Part shown: in pieces, positions 54,178 through 62,725 of the stretch
Layout: the number at the start of each line of letters is the position of its first letter
Numbering within the stretch: the first letter of the stretch is position 1
DNA from: CAUPWF01 sp964369775
GTDB taxonomy: Bacteria > Bacillota > Clostridia > Lachnospirales > Lachnospiraceae
Length of the DNA stretch: 64,000 bases
Reading direction: 5' to 3'
Assembly (NCBI GenBank): GCA_964369775.1
Contig: CAYJHQ010000008.1
Coordinates: 1-64,000, forward strand
Program-made: the position numbers and the translations under genes
The notes under the pieces: model-generated
The model's input: only the letters and a program-made list of their open reading frames with translations
The model's database searches: none
Told to the model about the DNA's origin: nothing

Positions 54178-54987
54178 ATGACTATCAGCCCTAGCGATTT
54201 TACAAGACTTGTAACATTTATCAAATCTAAATATGGTATCAATCTTGAAAAGAAACAACATCTCATCCAAGCTAGATTGAGTGATGTTATTATTTCTGCT
54301 GGGTTTTCTTCTTTTTCTGAATATACTGATCATATTATTTCGCGGCAAAATGAAAAAGATATTGAAACTATGTTGAACATGCTCACTACTAACTATACTT
54401 ATTTCATGCGCGAAACAGCTCACTTTGATTATTTTCGTGACACCATCTTACCTTGGCTTGAGCAAACGAAAAAAAATAAAGTTCTCAGTGTCTGGAGTGC
54501 TGGATGCGCTTTAGGCCAGGAACCTTATACCCTATCTATGATTCTCAAAGATCATTTTAGAAATAAGCCTGGTTGGGATACTCGTGTTCTTGCAACTGAT
54601 ATCTCTGTAAAAGCGTTAAATCAAGCTAGTAGCGGTATCTATTCCGACGAAACAATTGCGACTCTCCCAAGCGAATGGAAAAATAAATATTTTACTAAAC
54701 TTCCTAATTCTAATGAATATAAAGTCATTGATGAACTGAAATCTAATGTTATCTTCCGCCACTTCAACTTAATGGATCCAATATCTTTTAAGTTAGGATT
54801 TGACGTTATCTTTTGTCGTAACGTAATGATTTATTTTGATAAGGAAACTCGAGACAACTTAACGAATCGCTTTTTTAATGCGACTCTTCCAGGCGGTTAC
54901 TTATTCGTAGGTCACTCCGAAGGATTTACTACTTCTAATAATGGTTATAAATATGTAATCCCTGCTGCTTACCGTAAACCGATGTAA
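54178..54987 (+). CDS. cheR: Chemoreceptor methyltransferase CheR
   Basis: A 269-residue SAM-dependent methyltransferase that methylates receptor glutamates. The N-terminal helical domain is followed by NYTYFMRE, the SAM loop SVWSAGCALGQEPYTLSMIL and FCRNVMIYFDKETR. The length is standard. The 21-base gap to cheW indicates co-transcription. Confidence 0.96.
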   Translation: MTISPSDFTRLVTFIKSKYGINLEKKQHLIQARLSDVIISAGFSSFSEYTDHIISRQNEKDIETMLNMLTTNYTYFMRETAHFDYFRDTILPWLEQTKKNKVLSVWSAGCALGQEPYTLSMILKDHFRNKPGWDTRVLATDISVKALNQASSGIYSDETIATLPSEWKNKYFTKLPNSNEYKVIDELKSNVIFRHFNLMDPISFKLGFDVIFCRNVMIYFDKETRDNLTNRFFNATLPGGYLFVGHSEGFTTSNNGYKYVIPAAYRKPM

Positions 54988-54995
54988 GTCTTTAT

Positions 54996-55060
54996 ACAAG
55001 ATTGTTACCTACTCTTTCTTATTATATATAAGTTAAAATAATAGTAGGTAGCAATCTTGT
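54996..55060. repeat. Long inverted repeat between cheR and cheB
   Basis: Arms 54996-55013 and 55043-55060 pair over 18 bases with one G-U wobble and enclose a 29-base AT-rich loop. No T-run follows. It could be an attenuator, a processing site or a degenerate small repeat. It reduces or alters cheB expression only by inference. Confidence 0.7.
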
Positions 55061-55110
55061 CCTATGTGTTCCCCTAGTTATGTATTTTCAGAAAGGACTC
55101 ATTTGATACT

Positions 55111-55743
55111 ATGGATTCATCTATACAATCTAGATTCACAAATTCATATGGCTCACTTTCTCCTAGTGCTAATAATGTGATTATAGCTATAGGTGCGTCC
55201 ACAGGTGGAACTGAAGCTATTCTCGAGATCCTACAAGTACTCCCCGAGAACTTCCCTGGAATTGTCATCACGCAACACATGCCAAAAGGTTTTACAGATA
55301 TGTATGCTAAGCGACTCAACAAAATCTGCAAAATTGAAGTGCGGGAAGCTAAATTTGGTGACGTCATACAACCAGGTCTAGCTCTTATCGCTCCTGGAGG
55401 TGACCTTCAGACAAAAGTAGTGCGCTCTAATAACCAATACGTAACACATTGCTACTTAGGGGATCGTGTCAATGGACATCGCCCTTCTGTAGATGTCTTA
55501 TTTCACTCTGTAGCACAACAAGTTGGACGTAATTCTGTCGGCATCATTTTGACTGGGATGGGACATGATGGGGCTGATGGTCTTCTCGCCATGAAAAAAT
55601 CTGGTGCCTATACAATTGGGCAAGATCAACAATCCTGCGTTGTATACGGAATGCCAATGGTTGCTGCGCATATCGGAGCTACCACAAAGCAATTACCCCT
55701 TAAATTTATAGCTCCTGAATTACTGAAATATTTTAACTTGTAA
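55111..55743 (+). CDS. cheB: CheB methylesterase domain without receiver
   Basis: A 210-residue catalytic CheB domain that removes methyl groups from receptors. The triad is intact: Ser30 (GASTGGT), His56 (TQHMPKGF) and Asp153 (GMGHDGADG). The normal N-terminal receiver domain (about 130 residues) is absent. There is only a 20-residue Ser-rich leader, so phosphorylation by CheA cannot activate it. It is 123 bp after cheR, with a large inverted repeat between. Confidence 0.94.
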   Translation: MDSSIQSRFTNSYGSLSPSANNVIIAIGASTGGTEAILEILQVLPENFPGIVITQHMPKGFTDMYAKRLNKICKIEVREAKFGDVIQPGLALIAPGGDLQTKVVRSNNQYVTHCYLGDRVNGHRPSVDVLFHSVAQQVGRNSVGIILTGMGHDGADGLLAMKKSGAYTIGQDQQSCVVYGMPMVAAHIGATTKQLPLKFIAPELLKYFNL

Positions 55744-55770
55744 AAAAATAATTTTTTTCACTTTTTTACT

Positions 55771-55796
55771 TAAGTTCCAAGTTACACAGCCGATAG
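55771..55796 (+). promoter_or_regulatory. Sigma-28 promoter of flagellin
   Basis: TAAG (55771-55774), 14-bp spacer, GCCGATAG (55789-55796), a close match to the sigma-28 consensus. The expected start is near 55803, giving a leader of about 188 bases. Confidence 0.85.
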
Positions 55797-55866
55797 TCAT
55801 TATGAACATGAAAGTAATGTATTCATTGTTTAGACGCGTCGAAACTTATACGGATACTAATCTATA

Positions 55867-55990
55867 GTCGTCCGTAACCCCTACAATAATAATGAGGGGA
55901 AACATGATTGGGCAAGGATGCCCTACATAATCAATGGACAAGCGGACGGAACAAACCGATTCAGCTTGCAATTTCAAGGAGGAAATTTAT
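55867..55990 (+). promoter_or_regulatory. Structured flagellin mRNA leader
   Basis: CGTCCG (55869-55874) pairs with CGGACG (55943-55948) to close a three-way-junction-like element. Inside it are hairpin CCCCT/AGGGG (55878-55899) and hairpin GGGCA/TGCCC (55910-55923), extended by GATT/AATC. The ribosome site AAGGAGG (55976-55982) lies just after it, 8 bases before the ATG. I do not match this to a known riboswitch class. Confidence 0.65.
55910..55923 (+). promoter_or_regulatory. Probable CsrA binding hairpin
   Basis: A 5-bp stem GGGCA/TGCCC presents the loop AGGA, so the element reads CAAGGATG, a perfect match to the core of the CsrA SELEX-type consensus. A second GGA-bearing site overlaps the AAGGAGG ribosome binding site, the two-site arrangement known for flagellin repression by CsrA. 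Confidence 0.7.
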
Positions 55991-56800
55991 ATGAGAATTC
56001 AACACAACATTACTGCGATTAACGCACACAGAAACTTAACAAACAACAACACAACTGTAGGAAAAAGTTTAGAGAAGCTTTCTTCTGGATACAGAATCAA
56101 CAGAGCAGGTGACGATGCTGCAGGTCTTGCTATCTCCGAGAAGATGAGAGCTCAAATCACTGGTCTTGAGACAGCTCAAAAGAACGCTGAAGATGGAATT
56201 TCATTGATTCAAACAGCAGAAGGCGCACTTACAGAAGTTCACTCAATGCTAAACAGAATGGTAGAGTTAGCTACTCAATCTGCAAATGGTATCTATACTG
56301 ATACTGATCGTGCTAAGTTAACATCAGAGTTAAATGCATTAAGTGCTGAAATTACTAGAATTTCAGATGAAACTACTTTCAATGATACAAAATTATTAAA
56401 TGGTAGTCTTAATGCCCAACTACAAATCGGTGATACTGCATCCCAGACTCTTGCTGTAGCCGTTTCAGATGTGGACGCTGCTGGTTTAGGTCTAAGCGCT
56501 GTAAGTATCGGTACAGTTTCAGGTGCTAATGCTGCTATTTCGACTATTAAGTCAGCAATTGAAACAGTTTCTACTCAAAGATCTAATCTTGGAGCATTAC
56601 AAAACAGATTAGAGCATACTATCAACAACATCGGTGTTACTGCTGAAAATATGACAGCTGCTGAATCTCGTATTCGTGACGTAGACATGGCTAAAGAAAT
56701 GACAGCGTACACTAAGAACAACATCTTAGTACAAGCTTCTCAAGCAATGTTAGCTCAAGCAAATCAAGTACCACAAGGTGTATTACAATTACTACAGTAA
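55991..56800 (+). CDS. hag: Flagellin, short form
   Basis: A 269-residue filament subunit. The N-terminal D0/D1 region (MRIQHNITAINAHRNL, LEKLSSGYRINRAGDDAAGLAISEKMR) and C-terminal D1/D0 region (RIRDVDMAKEMTAYTKNNIL, ILVQASQAMLAQANQVPQGVLQLLQ) flank a very small centre, so there is almost no variable D2/D3 domain. The start at 55991 is set by AAGGAGG 8 bases upstream. An in-frame ATG at 55934 lies inside the leader structure. Confidence 0.97.
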   Translation: MRIQHNITAINAHRNLTNNNTTVGKSLEKLSSGYRINRAGDDAAGLAISEKMRAQITGLETAQKNAEDGISLIQTAEGALTEVHSMLNRMVELATQSANGIYTDTDRAKLTSELNALSAEITRISDETTFNDTKLLNGSLNAQLQIGDTASQTLAVAVSDVDAAGLGLSAVSIGTVSGANAAISTIKSAIETVSTQRSNLGALQNRLEHTINNIGVTAENMTAAESRIRDVDMAKEMTAYTKNNILVQASQAMLAQANQVPQGVLQLLQ

Positions 56801-56823
56801 TAATTAAATAAGTATTAATAGCC

Positions 56824-56863
56824 AAAAAACATTCCCAAGTCGATCGACTTGGGAATGTTTTTT
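56824..56863. terminator. Flagellin terminator, perfect palindrome
   Basis: A 40-base perfect palindrome ending in A6/T6 runs, with the stem closing down to a GATC centre. It serves flagellin and the convergent glycosyltransferase gene. Confidence 0.93.
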
Positions 56864-56864
56864 T

Positions 56865-59018
56865 CTACATCATATCATATAAATCAACAATTTCCATATC
56901 TTTGGGATTAATCTCCTCATATTTCTTCAAAACTAAAATAGCCTCTTCGAATTTCTTTTCTGAAATCAAGCGTCTTATCTCTTGTTTCACTCGTATTCCC
57001 AACGCTAGAAATTCCTCTGAAATTTTCATTTCACTCGCTGCATGCTCTTTTATTTTATTTGCTAATATTTCAATGCAGTTTTTTAATGACTCGCACTTTT
57101 TCAATCCCTTTTTCAATCCTTTTACACATTCAATCGGATTTTTCATTCTATTGTTCCACACACTCTTTATAATAAGTGTGAATGCATCTTTCTCAGAAAG
57201 CAGTTCTTGATTGTCAAATATCACTTTCATATTCAATCTCTGTTGCATACTATCATAGTTTTCATTTAGAAAACATTCAAACACTTGCTCATATTTCTCT
57301 ATTTCACTAGGACCTGGTAATTCTTCGCAATTAGCCAGATATCGAAATGCTGTCTCTATTTGTATATAATTCTTTACCTTTTCTTTCCACTCCTTATTCT
57401 CCATTAGTAGTTTATATATTATTTCTCGCCCATCACCTTTTCGTTTCAAAATAATATCAATATATTTTCCAAATTGTTTTAATGAATACTCGTTAACAAC
57501 TGTTACTATTTGAGATTGATCCCGCAACTTATAGTATAGTATATCTGAAAATGCAATATGTTCATACAAAAGTTCTTCAGCTTCTAGTAAATCTTCAATA
57601 CCTTTTGAACATTTCGTGACATCTCCTTTATAATATCGTAGTTGATTGAGTGCTTCATATCCATCGCTTGGACTATTCTTAGCAAAGCCTTCTAGTACCT
57701 TTTCTTTTTTATCCAAGTCTTTTTCACTATATAGAGCTTCTTCTATGATATTAATTATATATTTTCGCTTTCTCTCTTTTTCTATTTTCCCAGTAGTCTC
57801 ATCGCAAATACTTCTATAGGATTTTTCTACAAAAGAAAACTCTTCTAATTCATAAATCAATTTTATGTACTGCAAGTATATAACTAATTTTTCATCTTCA
57901 CTCTCATACTTATATCCCTCAAACTCAGATAATAGTTCTTTAGCAGTATCCAACTCTCCTAATTTAATATACGAAAAAATCTTTTTAGTCTCTGCAATTG
58001 CATATTCTTCTTGTGAATCAAAATAATAAACCCCAAACAAGTCTTGCTTCCCTAATTTCGCATGAAGCTTTTTATACAATACGAAGTATTTATCAAAGCA
58101 GTCTATAGCGCCTTTGTAGTCAAACACACCTATACTTGCATTTGCAAGTATATACATAATATCCACTTCTGCATTCCTATGCAGTACCCCTTCTTCAATA
58201 TAGGTTTTTGCTAGTTCTACAACTTTGGGATAATTCCCCATTTGGTGATGCATTCTGCATTCGAATGATTTCAAATATGATAAATATCCTCTATTTGTTA
58301 CTTCTTTACCACTCTTTGCAACCGTTATTCCACGCTCACACATTTCTAGACTTTTTTTATTACTTACATACCCTTCTGCAAGATGGGCATAAATACGCAA
58401 ATCATTCGGATTTTCTTCTAGCTGCTTTATCATGGGTTCTAAATTCCTATTTCGCTTGGCATCTATATTATCTGGTCTATATCCATCGTGGTGAATAACA
58501 GCATCTATGTCCTTGCACTTTTCAATTTCAATCGGTATCGATTCATGTATTGCATGACGAAAATATTTCTTTCCACTCGAAAAATCAAAAAGGCGTGCAA
58601 GTGATGCTTTTTTATACTTCTTCAACCTTTTAGATGTATAATTGTAAATCACAAACCTTCCACTATTATATTTTTGCGACTCTTGACTTTTTATAAATTT
58701 CGCGATTTTTTCAACGTTTTCATCAAAGAATTCATCTGCATCTATCTGCAAAAACCATCGTCCTTCAGCAACCTCTACCCCTGTATTTCTCGCTTTTGCA
58801 AAATCATCACACCATTCGAATTCAATAAATTTATCAGCGTATTCTTTTGCTATTTCTATACTCTTATCTGTCGAACCCGTATCAGTAATTATTATTTCAC
58901 AGTTAATTTTTTCTTTTAATGGTTGTAGTGATTCTAAACATCTCCGTAAAACTCTTTCTTCATTTTTCACAATTAACCCTATTGACAAGTCCTTCGTAAA
59001 TTTATTCGTATATTTCAT
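56865..59018 (-). CDS. GT2 glycosyltransferase with long helical repeat region
   Basis: A 717-residue protein. Residues 10-200 are a family-2 glycosyltransferase (LSIGLIVKNEERVLRRCLESL, DTGSTDKSIEIAKEY, the QIDADEF metal motif). Residues 200-710 are all-helical, TPR-like. Similar GT2-TPR proteins next to flagellin genes in clostridia are thought to glycosylate flagellin or make surface glycans. Here it is convergent with flagellin and last in the minus-strand sugar cluster. The acceptor is not known. Confidence 0.85.
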   Translation of the reverse strand: MKYTNKFTKDLSIGLIVKNEERVLRRCLESLQPLKEKINCEIIITDTGSTDKSIEIAKEYADKFIEFEWCDDFAKARNTGVEVAEGRWFLQIDADEFFDENVEKIAKFIKSQESQKYNSGRFVIYNYTSKRLKKYKKASLARLFDFSSGKKYFRHAIHESIPIEIEKCKDIDAVIHHDGYRPDNIDAKRNRNLEPMIKQLEENPNDLRIYAHLAEGYVSNKKSLEMCERGITVAKSGKEVTNRGYLSYLKSFECRMHHQMGNYPKVVELAKTYIEEGVLHRNAEVDIMYILANASIGVFDYKGAIDCFDKYFVLYKKLHAKLGKQDLFGVYYFDSQEEYAIAETKKIFSYIKLGELDTAKELLSEFEGYKYESEDEKLVIYLQYIKLIYELEEFSFVEKSYRSICDETTGKIEKERKRKYIINIIEEALYSEKDLDKKEKVLEGFAKNSPSDGYEALNQLRYYKGDVTKCSKGIEDLLEAEELLYEHIAFSDILYYKLRDQSQIVTVVNEYSLKQFGKYIDIILKRKGDGREIIYKLLMENKEWKEKVKNYIQIETAFRYLANCEELPGPSEIEKYEQVFECFLNENYDSMQQRLNMKVIFDNQELLSEKDAFTLIIKSVWNNRMKNPIECVKGLKKGLKKCESLKNCIEILANKIKEHAASEMKISEEFLALGIRVKQEIRRLISEKKFEEAILVLKKYEEINPKDMEIVDLYDMM

Positions 59019-59055
59019 TTATTCCCCTTTCTCAGAAGTATTACCCCTAACTTCC

Positions 59056-59829
59056 TTACCATCTCATCCATGGTGCTCCATTTTCTATATGCCATTCTAG
59101 TGCCGCTTTATCTCTTTGTGTATCCATACACTGCCAGAAACCATAATGCTTATATACACCTAATTTTTCTTCTTTGGATAGGTTCCTTAAGGGATTTTCT
59201 TCTAGAACCGTTTCATCACCTGATATATATCTAAATATTTGACGATCTACCACCATAAACCCAGCATTTATCCAGTTACTGTCTTTTTTCTCCTTTTCTC
59301 TAAAGCCTACCACTAACTCCCGCGAATCATCAAGATCTAGTATTCCATATCTGCCACTTGGTCTAACAGATGTAAGAGTTACTATATTGTTAGATTTTCT
59401 ATGCATACTCAAAAGTTCATGAAGATTCACATCACTCACACCATCTCCATAAGTTAGCATAAACGTCTCATTACCTACATACTTTTTAATTCGTTTCACT
59501 CGCCCTCCTGTCTGTGTGTGAAGCCCTGTATCCACCACAGTTACCTTCCACGGTTCAGACACATTATTATGAATTTCTAACTTTCCATCGTTTGTAAAAT
59601 CAAACGTAACATCCGATCCATATAAAAAATAGTTCGCAAAAAATTCTTTGATTTTTTCTCCTTTATAACCACAACATATTATAAAATCATTAAATCCATA
59701 ACTTGAATAGTATTTCATAATATGCCACAAAATTGGTTTTCCTCCTATTTCAATCATAGGCTTTGGTTTCAAATGACTCTCTTCTGATATCCTCGTTCCT
59801 AATCCACCTGCAAGTATCACTATTTTCAT
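59056..59829 (-). CDS. rfbF: Glucose-1-phosphate cytidylyltransferase
   Basis: A 257-residue nucleotidyltransferase that makes CDP-glucose, first step of CDP-3,6-dideoxyhexose synthesis. The start VILAGGLGTRISEESHLKPKPMIEIGGKPILWHIMK is the RfbF pattern, and the C-terminal GFWQCMDTQRDK is diagnostic for the RfbF branch rather than RmlA. It groups with rfbH in the same operon. Confidence 0.95.
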   Translation of the reverse strand: MKIVILAGGLGTRISEESHLKPKPMIEIGGKPILWHIMKYYSSYGFNDFIICCGYKGEKIKEFFANYFLYGSDVTFDFTNDGKLEIHNNVSEPWKVTVVDTGLHTQTGGRVKRIKKYVGNETFMLTYGDGVSDVNLHELLSMHRKSNNIVTLTSVRPSGRYGILDLDDSRELVVGFREKEKKDSNWINAGFMVVDRQIFRYISGDETVLEENPLRNLSKEEKLGVYKHYGFWQCMDTQRDKAALEWHIENGAPWMRW

Positions 59830-59855
59830 TTGATCCTCCTTGTTTTTCCGTTTCT

Positions 59856-60425
59856 TTATGGATAGTATATATCATTCCTATCAAATGAGAGAAATTGCCT
59901 GTCTCTTTCTGATAACAACAAATTTTCTACTCCCCCTATACGCTCTAGCTTCCAGTCAATATCTAATGTCTTATCATCCCAAATTATTCCATCATCAAAT
60001 TCTTTTATGTATTTTCCATCACACAAATAGGAAACAATTGCCTCGTCTGAGATCGTCAAAAATCCATGTGCAAATCCTTTTGGCACATACAACAATTTAT
60101 TCTTTAAATTATCTAGATAAAAACTTTTCCATTTACCAAATGTACTTGATGATTTTCTCAAATCTATAATCACATCCAATATCTCACCTGCTATAACTGA
60201 TACAATTTTACTTTGAGGATACTCTTTTTGGAAGTGCATTCCTCTAAGAACGCCCTTTTTAGACGTGGTTATAAAATGCTCCGATAAATTAAAGTTGATT
60301 TTTTCATCTAGAAATATATTGTATTCAAATTTCTTTATAAAATCTCCTCTTCCATCTTCCAGTCGAAAAGGTGTTATCAGAAACACATCCTTTAGCTCTT
60401 CTGCTCTAAATTCAAAATTACTCAA
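59856..60425 (-). CDS. RmlC-like sugar 3,5- or 5-epimerase
   Basis: A 189-residue cupin of the dTDP-4-dehydrorhamnose 3,5-epimerase family. The catalytic His is in GVLRGMHFQ, with IVSVIAGEILDVIIDLRKSS and VPKGFAHGFL following. No rmlA or rmlB genes are beside it. Next to rfbF and rfbH, a role like AscE, the 5-epimerase of CDP-ascarylose synthesis, is plausible. It overlaps the upstream gene by 8 bases. Confidence 0.86.
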   Translation of the reverse strand: MSNFEFRAEELKDVFLITPFRLEDGRGDFIKKFEYNIFLDEKINFNLSEHFITTSKKGVLRGMHFQKEYPQSKIVSVIAGEILDVIIDLRKSSSTFGKWKSFYLDNLKNKLLYVPKGFAHGFLTISDEAIVSYLCDGKYIKEFDDGIIWDDKTLDIDWKLERIGGVENLLLSERDRQFLSFDRNDIYYP

Positions 60426-61359
60426 AATTCAAATTTGCTCCTTTCACTTCCCTCTTAATCCACTCTATAGTTATTTCTACGCCCGTTTCAAACGGCACAT
60501 CACACGTGAAATTAGTATCTCTATACAAGCTTTCCATATCTATACAACTATAATCTATGTTTATGCCACTACTTTTTATTGCGCCAAACTCTAATACTCC
60601 ATTGTCATCTACACTGTTCCTTATTTCTAACATAAAATCTTTCAATTTTCTTGGAGTTTTGTTCCCTAAGTAGTAATTACCATATTGCTGCCCTTCTTCT
60701 CCTACACAAACAAATGCTTTTGCTACATCAGTAATATAAATAAAATCGTACAGTTGCTCGCAGTCAGTCAACTTCACAACTTCTTTATTTAACAATTTTC
60801 GTATTACCGTATTAATCAATCTCGGCGAGCTTTCTCCCGCTCCATATGCGTTAGATATTGTCGCGATTCTAAAGTCTATTCCATACTCTATTGCTAATGG
60901 TTTTGCCAAATAATGCGCTGCTAATTTAGAGTTCCTATAAAAAAAGCTTTTATCTGGTTTTGAATATTGGATGTTCATAAAAGAAATACTCTCATACTCC
61001 ATCAAACTACCTGCATAAATAAAAACATTACACCCTATCTCGTTACACACTTCAACAGCCTGGCAAGTATGCTTTATATTCAAAAGTTGCATTTCATAAT
61101 TTTCTCTTCCAGCTCCTGATGTTCCTTCCCATGCAAGGTGGTAAAATAAATCTATTTGTTTTCCTTTTATTGTTTGTGCTAAATCTTTAATATTATCTAA
61201 ATCACAACAAATCAACTTGACACTATTATCTTCCCGAAATAAATTACATTCTTTTTTTTCTCTTGAAATTGCATATACTTCAAACTTTTTTTTTACTAAT
61301 TCATCTACAAGGGCTTTACCTATAAACCCAGTTGCGCCCGTCACCACTGCTGTTTTCAT
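60418..61359 (-). CDS. NAD-dependent epimerase/dehydratase (sugar 4-reductase candidate)
   Basis: A 313-residue short-chain dehydrogenase of the extended type. It has the Rossmann motif GATGFIG at the N-terminus and the catalytic Tyr-x3-Lys in YRNSK near residue 147. In this cluster it is a candidate for the 4-keto-reductase that finishes a CDP-dideoxyhexose (AscF or RfbJ-like). The exact sugar cannot be assigned. Confidence 0.85.
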   Translation of the reverse strand: MKTAVVTGATGFIGKALVDELVKKKFEVYAISREKKECNLFREDNSVKLICCDLDNIKDLAQTIKGKQIDLFYHLAWEGTSGAGRENYEMQLLNIKHTCQAVEVCNEIGCNVFIYAGSLMEYESISFMNIQYSKPDKSFFYRNSKLAAHYLAKPLAIEYGIDFRIATISNAYGAGESSPRLINTVIRKLLNKEVVKLTDCEQLYDFIYITDVAKAFVCVGEEGQQYGNYYLGNKTPRKLKDFMLEIRNSVDDNGVLEFGAIKSSGINIDYSCIDMESLYRDTNFTCDVPFETGVEITIEWIKREVKGANLNFE

Positions 61360-61372
61360 GTCTTCTCATACC

Positions 61373-62710
61373 TTATCTATAAAATTCAATTATTTTAGCT
61401 GCTATATAGTTAATCTTTTTTGTTGTCATTCCCGGGTATACTCCTAGCCAAAAACTATTATTCATTACATAATCTGTCTTTTCTAATTTCCCTATAATTC
61501 TATATCCTTTTTCTTCTCCAAAGTAATCAAAACATGGCTGTCTAGTTAAGTTTCCCGCAAATAACATCCTTGTTTGCACACCATTTTCTTCGAGATATTT
61601 TACAAGTCTATCTCTTATTCCTTCTATTTTACAAGTTATCATAAACCCGAACCAACTCACCTCTACATCTTGATCGCCCTTTGGTAAAATCAACTCACAC
61701 TCTAAATTCCTCAAGCTTTGAAACAACATTTTGTGGTTCTTTGCTCTTTCTTCATTAAAAAACTCTATTTTTCTTAATTGTTCTACACCTATTGCTGCTT
61801 GCATGTCTGTCGCTTTTAAATTGTACCCGAAATGTGAGTATATATATTTGTGATCATATCCTTTCGGCATCTTGCCATATGTTCTTTCAAATCTATTTCC
61901 GCATAAATTATCTTGACCACTTATGCATGTACAGTCTCTTCCCCAATCTCTCATTGATTTCACTATTTTATGAAGAATAGCATTATTTGTATAAACTGCA
62001 CCGCCTTCACCTGTAGTTATATGATGCGCTGGGTAAAAACTTGATGTCCCAATATCCCCGATCGTACCTGTAAAACACATCTTATCTTTATATTTATAAC
62101 GCGTCCCTAACGCGTCACAATTATCTTCAATCAACCATAGATTATTTCGTTCACAGAAACTTTTAACTTTTTCAATTGCAAACGGATTGCCAAGTGTATG
62201 CGCAATCATAACAGCCTTAGTTTTTTCCGACAATGCACTTTCCAACAAGCTGCAATCTATATTATAACTTGGTATATCTATATCAACAAAAACAGGAACA
62301 GCACCATATTGAACTATTGGAGACACTGTCGTTGGAAATCCTGCTGCTACAGTAATCACCTCATCTCCCCTTCGAATTGCTCGCTCTTTTAATAGTGGCG
62401 AGGTTAATGCCATAAATGCTAAAAGATTTGCAGAAGATCCCGAGTTGACAAATGTACAATGTTTCACCCTTAAGAAATTCGACAGTTCTTCCTCGAATTG
62501 TTCTGTGTATTTTCCACCTGTCAACCAAAAATCAAGAGCACTGCTCACGAGCGTGACAACTTCATTTTTGTCAAATACCCGACCTGCATATTTGATTTGT
62601 TGCCCTTCCACATACTCGCTTTCCACATGATATTTATTTGTATATTCACTTACCAATCCTAAAATAGCTTCTCGATCTATGCGTTCATTTTTATTTATTT
62701 CCATCTCCAC
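61373..62710 (-). CDS. rfbH: CDP-4-keto-6-deoxyglucose 3-dehydratase (RfbH/E1)
   Basis: A 445-residue PMP-dependent enzyme that removes the C3 hydroxyl. A His-His pair (229-230, in SFYPAHHITTGEGG) replaces the usual Schiff-base lysine. Cysteines 198, 260, 262 and 270 match the [2Fe-2S] ligands known from E1. Together these mark it as RfbH rather than a sugar aminotransferase. It works with a reductase (E3) not found in the window. Confidence 0.96.
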   Translation of the reverse strand: MEMEINKNERIDREAILGLVSEYTNKYHVESEYVEGQQIKYAGRVFDKNEVVTLVSSALDFWLTGGKYTEQFEEELSNFLRVKHCTFVNSGSSANLLAFMALTSPLLKERAIRRGDEVITVAAGFPTTVSPIVQYGAVPVFVDIDIPSYNIDCSLLESALSEKTKAVMIAHTLGNPFAIEKVKSFCERNNLWLIEDNCDALGTRYKYKDKMCFTGTIGDIGTSSFYPAHHITTGEGGAVYTNNAILHKIVKSMRDWGRDCTCISGQDNLCGNRFERTYGKMPKGYDHKYIYSHFGYNLKATDMQAAIGVEQLRKIEFFNEERAKNHKMLFQSLRNLECELILPKGDQDVEVSWFGFMITCKIEGIRDRLVKYLEENGVQTRMLFAGNLTRQPCFDYFGEEKGYRIIGKLEKTDYVMNNSFWLGVYPGMTTKKINYIAAKIIEFYR

Positions 62711-62725
62711 ACCTCTTCATTTTGT

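Noticed and set aside
55934..55990. In-frame ATG giving flagellin 19 extra residues
   Set aside because: It lies inside the structured leader without a ribosome site, whereas AAGGAGG is 8 bases before the ATG at 55991, and the flagellin N-terminus MRIQHN is invariant.
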